DNA of 64,000 nt, from assembly GCA_028564705.1 (NCBI GenBank), contig JAPXFQ010001693.1, forward strand, positions 124,001 through 188,000. Reading direction: 5' to 3'. This document shows, one piece after another, positions 23,082-33,532 of this stretch. How positions within the stretch are numbered: position 1 is the first letter of the stretch; each line of letters opens with the position of its first letter. The notes under the pieces are model-generated. The model searched no databases and was not told the DNA's origin. It saw nothing but the letters and a program-made list of their open reading frames with translations. This DNA comes from Apricaphanius iberus (lineage: Eukaryota > Chordata > Actinopteri > Cyprinodontiformes > Aphaniidae). A program made the position numbers and the translations under genes.

Positions 23082-23267
23082 ATCTCTTCCATCAATCATA
23101 ATGGGAAACGTGAGATCACTAGCTAAGAAGATGAGAGCTATTTGGTCATGTCCACTTGTAGAAGATGAAGTTCTGTTGCACTGTACTTTATTTCTAATAA
23201 AAATGTCTGAATAAAAAAAAAAGTACTTGTCTGCACTTTTCAGCCTGAGTATTGGGAATGCAGTGTT

Positions 23268-23709
23268 ATGTGCTTCACTGAGAAGTGGCTACAGGATTAT
23301 ATCCCCGACTCCAATGTCTCTCTGCCAGGCTTTTTGACTGTATGAGCAGACAGAGATCTGAAGAGGAGCGGGAAAAGAAAAGGAGGTGGAGTAGCAGTGC
23401 TTGTCAACAACAGATAGTGTCCTCCAGTACATGTTAATGTGAAATGTCGTTTCTGCAGTTAGTTAACCTCTATATTATTTACCAAGAGAGTTCACCAGTG
23501 TTATTTTGGCAGTTGTTTACATTCCACCTTAAACTGTTGCCAACAATGCATGTGATAACAGTTCTGTGGTCGCTAAGCTACAGTACCAGCACCCAAATGC
23601 ATTGGTGGCAATATCTGGTGACTTTATTCATACGTCATTGTCTTCTACACTTCCAACATTTCAACAGAAAACAAGACCCTGGAATTTTTTAAATGCAAAT
23701 TTAAAGGTT
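23268..23709 (+). pseudogene. LINE endonuclease fragment (Rex1/CR1-like)
   Basis: Translation gives EKWLQDYIPDSNVSLPGF, then ADRDLKRSGKRKGGGVAV, LKLLPTMHV and HPNALVAISGDF, matching the apurinic endonuclease-like domain of a CR1/Rex1-type LINE (FTETWL.., SGKRKGGGIA.., SGDFNH). In-frame stops are present. It ends abruptly at about 23709, where L2-type sequence begins. Confidence 0.65.
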
Positions 23710-24694
23710 GCTTATAGGCTGGACTATTGTAATTCCTTATTATCAGGAAGTCCACCAAATGCAATTAAAAGCCTTCAGTTGATCCAAAATGCTGCAGCAA
23801 TGCTACAGGCTGTACTACTGCTGCAGGCTGGACTACTGTAATTCCTTATTATCAGGAAGTTCACAAAATGCAATTAAAAGCCTTCCGTTGATCCAAAATG
23901 CTGCAGCACGAGATCTGATGAATATTGAAAAGAGAGATCACATTTATCCTGTTTTGACTTCTCTCCATTGGCTCAGCGTTAAATCTAGAATAGAGTTTAA
24001 GATCCTCCTACTTATGTATAAAGCCCTTAATAATCAAGCTCCATCGTACATCAGAGATCTGATTGTTCCATATGTTCCTAACAGAGCACTTTGTTCTCAG
24101 AATTCAGGTCTACTGGTAGTTCCTAGGATTTCTAAAAGTAGAATTGGAGGCAGATCTTTTGTTATCAGGCTCCTCTCCTGTGGAACCAGCTCCCAGTGTA
24201 AGTCTGTGAAGCAGATACTCTGTCGATTTTCAAGACTAGGCCTAAAACCTTCCTTTTTTCTAAATCTTATAGTTAGAAGGGCTTAGGTTATCCTGAGCTA
24301 TTTTTATAGTTATGCTGCTATAGGCTTAGACTGTTGGAGGACAGACTTACCACTTTACTTCACTCTTCTACTTTTGTCTTCCACTTCTCTCCAGATGCTG
24401 TTATTGCCATTTTTAACCCAGTTTTTTCTCTCAGTGGATCCTCAAAGTGACCGAGCATCCTCCATGCTGTCTCTTCTCTGTCTTCTCAGACCCCCAGACG
24501 AATTGCTGTTCTTGGAGTCTGATTGATCCAGGCACAACCTCACGTCGATGACTCAGTGCAATATCCCGGGATTTCTTACATAGAAAATTGATTGGAATGT
24601 TTGTATAATTGTATCGAAATTACTTTTGTTGTAATGTGCCTTGAGATGACATTTGTTGTGAATTGGAACGCTATATAAATAAAAGTGAATTGAA
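23710..24694 (+). mobile_element. L2-type LINE 3' fragment with internal 109-bp duplication
   Basis: C-terminal LINE protein is recognisable: [55 protein letters not shown]. The segment beginning 'ggctggacta' at 23717 recurs at 23826, a tandem duplication of about 109 bp. The 3' end 'gtgccttgagatgacattt' with 'gaattgaatt' at 24640-24694 is the same tail as that of the minus-strand copy at 44159-48456, so both are one family. Confidence 0.85.
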
Positions 24695-24875
24695 TTATAT
24701 GCCAAACCAAGACCTCCTCTGGGACAATCAATCACAATCTTGTCTTTCTCTGCTCAGAATATAAAACAATTGTTCAGAGGCAACCTCCGACAAAGAGTTA
24801 GAAAATTGTCACATGAAGCCTTGCAGGGTTGTTTTGAGTCCACAAACGGGTTGACTCTTTGCACAGCAGGCAAGG

Positions 24876-24940
24876 GCCTGGGTGGGATTTGATTCCCCGA
24901 CTCCCAGGTGAGAGACATGTGCGTTAACCAGTTAGCCAAA
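24876..24940 (-). repeat. tRNA-like sequence, copy 1
   Basis: On the minus strand, 'ggctaactggttaacgc' resembles an A box and 'gggaatcaaatccc' a B-box/T-arm. Stems are not perfect, so this is a tRNA-derived retroposon head or pseudogene and not a working tRNA. The same module occurs 236 bp away. Confidence 0.5.
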
Positions 24941-25111
24941 GAAACATCCCTGTGGTTAAGCAGCCGGGGACACATGATCAATCAGAGCCATAGTGACAGG
25001 ACCTGTCACATCTCTCCCACTCTTCTCAAAAACATGTCCTCATGCTCTGTACAGAGTGCCACCAATTTTAAAACCTGCCAGCAACACCAAATGTGGCAAG
25101 GTACACAGCAA

Positions 25112-25178
25112 GAGCCCAGGTGGGATTTGATTCCACAACTCCCACATGACTCATATGCGATAACCAGTCAGCCAAAGG
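25112..25178 (-). repeat. tRNA-like sequence, copy 2
   Basis: Minus strand: 'ctttggctgactggttatcg' and 'gtggaatcaaatcccac' match copy 1 in order and spacing. The pair in the same orientation suggests a tandem or SINE-cluster origin. Confidence 0.5.
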
Positions 25179-25264
25179 GTTGGTTAACCAGTTTGACACT
25201 CACTCAGCAGTCGTAGGATTGAAACCCGTTGTGCCCCCTGACACAAATAAATAAACTTATGTGT

Positions 25265-25520
25265 GGACAACATAATCCCCTCCAGAAAAGTGAGATGCAT
25301 CCATAATAACAAACCTTGGATCACCAATAGAAGGAATTGCTGAACAAGAAAAAAAGTGCCTTCAGGGAGGGAGATAGGGAGTTATTAAAGATACAGAAGT
25401 AACAAAAATTAAAGATCAGAGACAGTAAAGAGACTTACAGGAAGAAGCTGGAGAGTTAACTACAGAGAAACAATATTAGGGATGTCTGGTGTGCGATGAA
25501 AAAACCACAGGCTTTATTTT
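25265..25520 (+). pseudogene. LINE inter-domain fragment (endonuclease to RT linker)
   Basis: Fragments NNKPWIT and KKVPSGREIGS, then a lysine-rich region and a GMSGVR-like piece, follow the pattern NNKPWVTxx..LLNRKKxAFxxGD found between the endonuclease and RT domains of fish LINEs. It is heavily decayed. It may be the continuation of the endonuclease fragment at 23268-23709, separated by the inserted L2 piece. Confidence 0.45.
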
Positions 25521-25689
25521 ATTTTATTTAGGGTTTTTTTTACGTGTCCTGTCTGGCAGTTTGCTACTCAGCATTGGTGTCTGATTACCAGTACAAGTCC
25601 AACAGATTTACTTCCCCAAACAGAGCTTTGCTGTAACACAGCTTTGCTGTAATACTCCACTTGATGTATATGTATGAAAAATCTTTATT

Positions 25690-27420
25690 AGTGATTACTG
25701 TGGGTTCAATTTCCTGAAGTCATGGACACGAAACCGAGAGAAGAAGGAAGAAGGTGAAGAAGAGAAACTGGACCAGCAGAAGCGTGAACCGACGACACAA
25801 GACAGGGGGCCAACAAAGAACACAAGAAATCATCCCTGTCCTCCACCCCTGCCGGAAGGCAGAGAAGCAGTAAAACAAAACAAACAAAAACAACAAACTT
25901 AACAGAGCACCACCAATGGGTCAGATCTAGTAATATAATCTAAGAATTACACATTCATTACACACAAGCATGGGTTAATGAACACAATACTAATGTTTCT
26001 GGTAAGCTCCTGGTAAAAAACTAACTAATGACAATAACCTCAGCTCAAGATATGTCCGTACTCACCAATGTCCCCACATCTATGTGTGTGTGCGAGCATG
26101 CAGGTGTGAATAAAGTTTCCCCATGCAAGTGATTGATAGCTGGTGTAAGGAACCGCCAATCCATCCTACAGGAATCGACTCAAACATGAAGGAGGTAGGA
26201 GACGCATGCGTCCAGAGTCCCACCAAGAGAGGAACAGATGGAAGCCCCAGGGGAACACCCACCAACCGCAATGCTGGGGCCCGAGAGATCACAGGGACGA
26301 GCCCAAGGGCTACGACGGGGATCGCCCTACGCAGAGCGCAGAAATCAGGGCCAATGCCGGACAGCCCCCCCAAATGAACCGACCAGGCAGCAGAACTCAC
26401 AGAACTGGCAGGAGGCCCGGGCGCCAGGCACAGTCCCCACCGACCCACCGAACTGCACCAACCTACCTTGCAACCCCAGAGCGCCCCAGAGCCCCAGGCC
26501 CAGCCCAGACCCACCCCAGCAAGCAAACTGTGGGTGAAGGTGTGATATTACATTTCAGACACTTTGATAGGTCTTCACATATCTGGTACACATATTTCTT
26601 GACAGGTGGGCAGAACCAAAGAGCATGAATATAATTGTCTACTAGATTGCTTGTACATTGTTAACAGGTATTAGACGGCGTAAAACCCACCTTGAACAGC
26701 ATTTGGCCTGTATAATGTACTACATGAAAGATTTTATATTGTATTAATCGTAGATTAGGATTTTAAAGAAATTTAAAGGTTCTTTAGGAAATCTGAGACC
26801 AGAGGTTTTGGTCAATTGACATGGACAAGTCCATCTCCCATTTTGTAATAGGAAGGGCTATTGATTCATCTATTCTATTTAATGTTTTGTATATTTTAGA
26901 TAGCAGTTTGGGAGGGTTAAGATGAAGAAAGTCTAAAACTTTTCCTGGAATTTGTAAATCAACTGTATTGAGCCTAAATTTATTTTTTATAATTGATTTA
27001 ATTTGTTGATATTCTAAGAATATTGTGTAACCAATGTATTAAATTGGATAAAGTCTGTTCCATCAAATATATGCTCCAGGTATTCAATTCCTTTACAACT
27101 GCAGTTTGGAAAATTGATCATACATTTTTTTTGTAAGATGTCCAGGTTATTCCAGATGGGTGTACGTCTGCATGGGACTAGTAAGGTCTCTGTCATTTTA
27201 AGAAATTCCCACCAAGCTGTCAGAGATGAGCTGATACTAATACTTTTAAAACATTCATTTTGTTTTATATTTGAGCTAATACATGGTAGATCTGAAAGTT
27301 TTATCTTATTGCATAGTGTCTGTTCAACATCCACCCAGGACTCATCGAAATACATAATGACGAAAGTTTGATAGGTCTAGACCTCCTTTATCTTTGGACC
27401 TCTGCAGTGTTTTTAAGATG
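25690..27420 (-). mobile_element. L1-clade LINE, 3' part, minus strand
   Basis: Minus-strand translation from about 27375 leftwards gives [35 protein letters not shown], the C-terminal region of L1 ORF2 (compare AWW.. and TPIWNN). The sequence then runs leftwards into a GC-rich stretch (26120-26540) that I take as 3' UTR of this fish L1 group. The left boundary (25690) is uncertain. The 5' portion of ORF2 and ORF1 are absent, as expected of a 5'-truncated insertion. Confidence 0.7.
27014..27355 (-). pseudogene. L1 ORF2 C-terminal fragment (113 aa)
   Basis: An open segment covering the region just after the RT thumb of L1 ORF2. It carries conserved AWW and TPIWNN words and a [13 protein letters not shown] motif typical of vertebrate L1 C-termini. 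Endonuclease and RT catalytic parts are missing. Confidence 0.75.
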
Positions 27421-27423
27421 ATT

Positions 27424-28858
27424 CCGCTCACTGGCGGAAGAAGCCGACCGCATCCTCCACGCTACTAGGAGCTTCACAGTCCAAGCGGTGGCTCCCACAT
27501 CCCCAGCGCTGCCTGCTGACCAACCGGCGCTATCATCAGCTCCTGGCGAGCCATTGGTGGTTGCTGGGGTTGTTGCGCAGAGGCGCCGGGGAGCAGTCGT
27601 CTGTTTCTACCACCAGCGGTTCAGCGCCAAAGCCTGGCGTTGCCTCCCACCCTGCAGTTTCCAGCCACCGGGAAACGAGACCGGCAACGCTCGGTAGCAG
27701 CCGCGGCCGTTGGCGACAGGGAGAGGCCGCTCTTCATCGAGGACTCCCGGTCGGGGAGACGTTTTCTGGTGGACTCCAAGTTCTCAAAAGAGCCTGGTTA
27801 CCCCGGCTTGCACCAACAGGCTGGCTGATGGCCGCGGTCCATCGCTGACTGCTGCTAACGGTTCCCCCATCAGGACTTTTGGCGAAAGGTCGGTGACTGT
27901 TTGCTTTCACGGTAGAGACTTCCGGTGGAACTTTGTCGTAGCCACCAGTTCAGTTCCCATCATAGGGGCTTATTTCCTCTGTGCGCATGGACTTCTGGTT
28001 GATGTCGCTAAAAGACGGTTAATTGATCCGGTGTCTTTTTCATCTCAGCCTTGTCTGACGCGGGGAGCTGGGCTGTCTGTACATGCGAATCTTTTAGCTT
28101 CAGGAGATGTTTTTCAGCACTTGTTATCAGAGTTTCCTTCGCTGACGGTTCCCTACTTTTCAACCGCTGACACTAAGCACGGGATAGAGCATTATATCCC
28201 CACTACCGGGCCTCCGGTGTTCGTGCGGGTGCGCCGCCTCGATCCCGCTAAGCTGACTATCGCTCGGGAGGAGTTCGCCAACATGGAGCGCTTAGGTATC
28301 GTTCGGCGCTCAACAGTCCTTTGGCTGGGGGTCAGGATCCCCCGCACCACCGCCTACAATCCACAAGCTAACAGGTTATGCGAGCGGTTTCACAGATCAT
28401 TAAAAGCTGCGCTCCGTGCGGTTCTGATGGAAACTGGGTCAACCGTCTCCTGTGGGTTATGCTGGGGTTGCGTTCCGCAGCTAAAGAGGACCTTGGTGCC
28501 TCTCCAGCTGAACTAGTTTCAGGCCAGCCCGTATGGGTTCTGGGCGTATTTTTTTTGGAGGCCCCTTTACCCCAGTTACTACCTCATGAGGGCCCTTCTT
28601 ACATTCCTGGCCCTGTGCATCATTGTTTGCCCCAGTCCTTCGTTCCAAAGAGCTTGGAGTCGTCTAAGTTTGTTTTTGTCAGACACGATGCACACAGGAC
28701 ACCGTTACGGCCACTATATGATGGACCGTTCAGGGTCCTTGAACCTGGCTCCAAGCACTTTCTTTTGGATTTGGGGGGCCGTAAAGAGACTGTGTGCATT
28801 GATAGGCTGAAACCCTGCAATTTTTTAATAGACAATGAGTTGAATTAGGACATACGGT
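27424..28858 (+). pseudogene. Ty3/gypsy relic with large internal pol deletion
   Basis: The 5' part encodes a gag C-terminus and protease region: CFYHQRFSAKAWRC, PPCSFQPPGNE, then FIEDSRSGRRFLVDS and IRTFGERSVTVCFHGR, IIGAYFLCAHGLLVDV. The protease active site normally reads D-S/T-G; here it is DSK, so it is lost. RT begins (HGIEHYIPTTGPPVF, EEFANMERLGIVRRS) and is broken off near 28312, where sequence jumps to the end of integrase (TTAYNPQANRLCERFHRSLK, APLPQ.., YDGPFRVLEPGSKHFLLDLG, IDRLKP). RT core, RNase H and integrase core are deleted. Frameshifts occur near 27830 and 28430. Confidence 0.88.
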
Positions 28859-28883
28859 GAAACAACTTTAATAATTTCTGCAG

Positions 28884-29004
28884 ATATCCCATGCATCACA
28901 GCACATGAAAACTTTGATGCAGTTTGCCTCAACCGAGACGTTTTATGGGCTGCCCTCGTCAGCCTCCATGACCGGGAGAGTTTGCACTACCCAAAAGGAA
29001 CCGG
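28884..29004 (+). pseudogene. Exon of a P2X7-intracellular-domain-like gene (first of two)
   Basis: An AG/GT-bounded segment (acceptor 'tttctgcag' to 28883, donor GT at 29005) encodes IPCITAHENFDAVCLNRDVLWAAL..RESLHYPKGTG. The pattern CIT-x-H-x2-F-x2-VCL-x3-VL is what I recall from the P2RX7_C-like zinc-binding domain found in many predicted teleost proteins. The donor leaves two bases of a codon (phase 2), and the exon at 32775 supplies the missing base, so the two join in frame as ..GTG-SYRY... The donor (ACCGG/GTCACC) is weak. Upstream exons were not found. Whether this is an expressed gene or a relic is unknown. Confidence 0.6.
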
Positions 29005-29297
29005 GTCACCAATAGGTAGCCTCTAAACTAATCATTGTAATGTAATGTCGGGGCTGTCCTGCTTGATGATCCTCCTGCCGGTCATGTAGGAGCAGCTAGG
29101 AAGGCAAGGCAAGGCAAGGCAATTTTATTTCTATAGCACACTTTCAACACAAGGTAATTCAAGGTGCTTTACATGATTCAGTGATAATGAAACCACATGA
29201 TTACAAAGCATATAAGTTTAACAGTAATCAATCAGTAAGAAAAGATATTGTAAGGAACAAATCCACGTAATTAATACACAATCACTTAAAAATAAAG

Positions 29298-31006
29298 CTA
29301 AAAGATAGAATAAAATATAGAAATTAAAACGACAGCACTTTGCATCAAAGTGCTGTCTAGGTTCTTCTTCTTTAGTATTGGTTTGATAACTGCTGTTTTT
29401 AGGGCTTTGGGGAAAACACCTGATAGGAGCGATGAGTTAACTATTTTGATAAGATCCATTCTGATGGATGGGAGGACCTTTTTTAGAAAATTTGTTGGTA
29501 AGATATCTAAGCAGCAGGTGGCAGAGCTTAGTTTGTCAATAATTTCATCAAAGCTTGAGTGATTTATTGTTTGGAAGTGAGTCATTTTCTCTGGGTGAGT
29601 GTTAGTTGGGCTCATAGTTGGTACTGGGGTTTGAACTGATGTACTGATTGATCTTCTGATGTTCAAGATCTTTTGAGTGAAGAAGGTACTAAAATCATTA
29701 CAGGCCCTGGTGGAGTTTAGTTCAGGGGGTATTGTCACTGGAGGGTTAGTTAGTCTCTCCACTGTAGCAAATAATGTCCTAGCGTTATTGCTGTTTCTGT
29801 GAATAATCTCAGAAAAGAATGAATCCCTTGCACCCTTTAAGGTTACTTGATACTTGTTCAGTCTCTCTTTATAAATCTCATAATGAACCTGTAGTCGAGT
29901 TTTCCGCCATTTTCTCTCGGCGCGCCGGCACTCTCTTTTTTCATTACATACCAGTGGATTGATTCTCCACTGAGACTTCTTTTTGCTAGAGACAGTTTTA
30001 ACCTTAAGTGGCGCAATCGTATCCATCACGTCTGAGACTTTGGATATAAAATCATCTGTCAGTTTATTTACTGAGTGTGTGCTAGTGGATGTTGGCGATT
30101 CAGACAAGGTTGGAGTGTACATCAGTTTAAAGTTTTCAGATGAATTTTCTTTAAGGAAGCGTTTTTTAACATTGGATTTACTCTGATTAGGTATGTTTTC
30201 TTGGATGGTGCTTTGAAATGAGATGCAGAAATGGTCAGATAATGCTATATCCGTTACAGCAATGTTAGAGATATTTAAGTCTTTGCTAATAAGTAGGTCC
30301 AGAGTGTGTCCTCGGTTGTGTGTTGGCTCGTTAATGTGTTGGCTTAGGTCAAAGTTATGAAGGGCGTCATATAGTGCTTTTGTTCCGCTATCTTGGGGTT
30401 TGTCAGTATGAATGTTGAAGTCTCCCACAATTGCTATGTGGTCATAGTCTAGACATATTGCAGAGCACAGGTCATTGAAGTCGTTATAAAAGTTTGTGTT
30501 AAGTTTTGGTTTTGGTGGTCTGTATACGTTTACAAATATGACTTTGTTTGTTTCATTTGTTTCAGTAGCTAAATATTCAAAAGTGTTGAATTCTCCTAGT
30601 GATACTTTTTTAAAGTTTAAGGAATCATGAAAAACTGTGGCCAAACCACCCCCCTTTTATTTTTCCTGGTCTCACTAATGAAGTGATAATTAGTTGGACA
30701 AGTCTCTATTAATACATTTTGTTCTGTATTTTCATCTAACCAAGTTTCTGAGAGAAATAGTGCATGTATATCATGTGTGATGATGTAGTCATTGATTAGC
30801 AGTGATTTTTCTGATAGTGATCTTATGTTTTGTATAGCTGCATTAATATTTCTTCTCGAGAAAAAAAGATTCCGTTTGCTAGGTATTATTTTTAAATTCT
30901 GTACTGCTCGGTTATTTTTAGTTTTAGTGTGTGAATACCTCTTTTTTATAATAACTGGGATTTTACTTTCAAGGTGAGAATGTGAGTAATCTTGACCAAA
31001 CACCAC
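29298..31006 (-). pseudogene. LINE copy A ORF2: endonuclease and start of RT
   Basis: From 31006 leftwards: [31 protein letters not shown] (endonuclease), then after a frameshift [16 protein letters not shown], [33 protein letters not shown], and the RT entry region [23 protein letters not shown]. The frameshift at about 30650 is a run of six G where copy B has seven. The protein stops soon after [15 protein letters not shown] because the RT core is deleted. Inactive. Confidence 0.9.
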
Positions 31007-31204
31007 TTTCTGGAAAGAAGTTTTTCTGGCTGTGTTCGGTCGGTATCAGATGTCTGATATAGTGAGTTGAATTGGAGAGCAATAATGTTCATAGTTCCTG
31101 CTTGGGCGTGGAGTTAAAAGGAGGATTCCTTTTTTTTCTTGAGTTTGAAGTTTTTCAGAGAATTCCTGGAATGGTGAGAGCGTCTCAGAGTCAGGAGTTG
31201 AAGA

Positions 31205-32214
31205 TTAAATGGATCTGCTTGTCTTTCCTAGATCAGCTGGTGTGTTGATTGGATGTGCCGTCTCAGGGAGCATCATCTGTACAGTAGAATCAACACATAG
31301 AGATACTGGAACTCTGTGTTTCTTTAGAGGGTCATCTGATGGTGTTGTTGCACAGTCAGCTGGCATGACTGTGGCAGGCTTATCATTAGTTCGAGGACAG
31401 AGCGGTTTGTTTGCATTGTTTACATTAGATAACAAGTTCCAGAGATAGAGCTTCTGACCTTTTTTGTTGATATGACGTCCATCTTTTGAGAATAGTAGAA
31501 GTCCTTCTTTAAAATTTCCGATTTCTTGTGAGCGATGTCGACTGCTCCAGCATGGACAACAATTTTTTCTAGTTCTGGATTGCTCTCAATAATTGATGGA
31601 ATTATCTCAGAAAGTTGTTTAACTGTCATTTGTGGGCAATTAATGACTTTTGTATTGATGCATAGAAGTTCAATACCTTGGATCGATCCGTCATGAATAA
31701 TAGCAAGCATTTTCCTTTTCTTGCTGTGTTCTGTTTTCTTTGGTTTTCTGTGTTCTTGCTGCTGTTTCTTCTTATCAGGAGGAGAGGAGAGGAAAACTCT
31801 GTGTGGGTCCGTTGATTCCAGGGAACTGTTTGCATTTTGTTGGCTTTGCTGTGCGTCTGTTGGACTCAAAGAGCTGGGAGATGCCAGCGCTGTGAATCTG
31901 TTTTTTAAAGGAATAAAAGAAGTTGTTGGTTGTTGGGGTTTCTTTTTACGTTCCTTATTTTTCTTGTTGGGTGTCTGTCGTCTGAGTGCTGGCCACTCTT
32001 CTAATGAGTGGGGGGTCCTTCCGGATAGACGCCGTCTGTTTGGAGGGGAACTCTGTGTTGTTGTTGGCATCGACCTGCCAGGTTGTTGAAAATTGCATGC
32101 CATACTCAGAGTAGTCTTGTTTCTGGCGTTTTCTTCCAGGCGTTGGATTTTTAATTCCATGTCCTTCATTCTTTCCAGAATGTTTTGGAGAGTGACATCA
32201 GCGTTGAGAGCCAT
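31205..32214 (-). pseudogene. LINE copy A ORF1 with esterase domain (deleted)
   Basis: The start is taken as the ATG at 32214 (MALNADVTLQNILERMKDME), because the upstream in-frame ATG adds only low-complexity, leader-like residues. An N-terminal coiled coil is followed by a basic Ser/Thr/Pro-rich linker and an SGNH/esterase-like domain (IIHDGSIQGIELL, IVVHAGAVDIAHKKSEIL). The rest of the esterase, including its DGRH block, is removed by a ~190-bp deletion at about 31500, which also shifts the frame. In L2/CR1-group elements ORF1 is an RNA-binding/esterase accessory protein. Confidence 0.85.
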
Positions 32215-32611
32215 TGTAGTCTTCGTTTCTTTGTCCACAGTGGAAAAGTAGAAAAAGGAATAAAAGTTGTCCCAGGCAGGTCGTCTAGTGTCCTTAGGGT
32301 GAGTAAATAAAAAATAAAAGAAAAGAAAAAGAAAGATAGGTAGCGGGGGGAAGAGAGCAGGAGTAGAGGAGAGGAAAACACGTCCTGCTCCTTCGGCAGT
32401 CAGAGGCAAGCACTCTGACTCTGGCAGGAAGCTAGTGGTCCCGCCTTATATTAAAGAAGTGTTGAATAAAGAGTATCCTTAATTAAACACAGTCTGATTG
32501 CTGACCATTTCTATCCTTTTCGGCCCAACAGATTATAATATATGAAATTAGACCAAATAACACCCTTATTTTCTTTTGATTTACATATCTATAGAAGGAC
32601 CATGTTAGTTT

Positions 32612-32612
<1 letters not shown>

Positions 32613-32669
<57 letters not shown>
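32613..32669. repeat. (TATC)n microsatellite
   Basis: About 14 uninterrupted units of TATC. Confidence 0.97.
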
Positions 32670-32774
32670 AGTAACACAAGTCCTGATACACACAATTACA
32701 CTTTTGTAGTTTAAGGCAAAGAGCATGTAGGATTTCATAAATTAACTTTTTTTAAATTAATGCTATGGTTGCAG

Positions 32775-32979
32775 GTCTTACAGATATGCCTCATATTGTC
32801 AGTTTACATGGTGGATGCATGGCAGACTGGGAAGAAGAATCCGAGTCATTCCTGCATGTGCAGTTAACAAAATAAGACATTTCTACCCAAAACCAAGTGG
32901 AATCTATACAGGTTTGAAGGATGTAGATATTGATGACACAGAAGTAGATGAGTCATGGAGAGATTTTAATAACCTTTAA
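32775..32979 (+). pseudogene. Exon of a P2X7-intracellular-domain-like gene (second, terminal)
   Basis: Acceptor TTGCAG ends at 32774. The exon reads SYRYASYCQFTWWMHGRLG, RRIRVIPACAVNKIRHFYPK, PSGIYTGLKDVD and stops at 32979. The series YR-Y-A-x-Y-x2-FxxW...LG-x3-RV-IP-x-CAV-x-IR-x-FP...G-x-Y-x-G is the second half of the P2RX7_C-like domain as I remember it, after the CIT..VCL part encoded at 28884-29004. The frame has no internal stop over 67 codons, which argues for recent or continuing constraint. It ends in an acidic tail. Confidence 0.65.
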
Positions 32980-33262
32980 ACAGTTGAACATCTCAATGCA
33001 TTTAATCAGGAGCACTTTGATGTCTTTCAGTTATGCATGGTTAAACAAATATGGGTAAAGAAAATTGTTAATGCTTTCAAAGAAAATTTGTTGACAAAAT
33101 GTGTCCTACACTACAGTGATTTTTTTATACAGTAAATCTGTTTTATGCTGTTTGAAATATGTAATTACGTACAGACCAATTGTATAGCATGTAAAATTAA
33201 ACTCAAATTGGAGGTAAAAAAGGCTGGTGTGAACATCATACATTTTTTTAATGATGCTTAAA

Positions 33263-33532
33263 CTACTGAAAACGTGAGAACTGCTGCCTTTGAAAAATGA
33301 TCTGTGATCTGGGCAGTCTGTCTTGTGGAGCCATGACATGAGTTTGAGTCTCTCTTGTGTCCATGTCCTGGTTGGAATCTGACGCAGAGGAGAGAAGATC
33401 TGCCACCATAGCCTTCATGTATCCATAGTCCTTCTGAACAGCCACTGGTCTTGCCCTGAATCTCTTGTGGACTTTGCTCCAGGAGATTTTGAACTTGGGT
33501 TCACCAACACTCTGACCATCTTGGTAAACAGC
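33263..33532 (-). pseudogene. Terminal exon (C) of a transposase-like multi-copy gene
   Basis: Minus strand, after an acceptor 'tttttgaacag'. It encodes AVYQDGQSVGEPKFKISWSK, VHKRFRARPVAVQKDYGYMK, AMVADLLSSASDS and an 89-residue open frame to the stop at 33263. The series DG-x5-G-x-xx-K-x-SWSK-x3-RxxARPV-x-VxKxYxYxxxM matches what I recall of the C-terminus of an abundant teleost transposase-like protein family. Exons B and A lie upstream on the same strand in the expected order. Confidence 0.55.

Larger units (their letters stand above)
29098..32443 (-). mobile_element. L2/CR1-group LINE copy A (esterase ORF1), antisense in the intron
   Basis: Minus-strand LINE ending in a (GCCTT)n tail at 29098-29120 with the 'aaagcaccttgaattacctt' 3' signature. 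It contains ORF1 and the first half of ORF2 and then jumps to the 3' UTR. It is nearly identical to copy B at 59655-64000. Two internal deletions relative to B are visible: about 190 bp in the ORF1 esterase region (near 31500) and the RT core onwards (near 29345). It lies between the two P2RX7_C-like exons, so it is an intronic insertion. Confidence 0.9.

Noticed and set aside
26206..26628. Pro/Arg-rich plus-strand frame of 140 codons
   Set aside because: GC-rich 3' portion of the minus-strand L1; frames are open in several registers, typical of composition bias.
31721..32089. 122-codon plus-strand frame, also seen as its counterpart at 59980-60348 on the minus strand
   Set aside because: Both are antisense shadows of LINE ORF1, conserved only because the two LINE copies are nearly identical.
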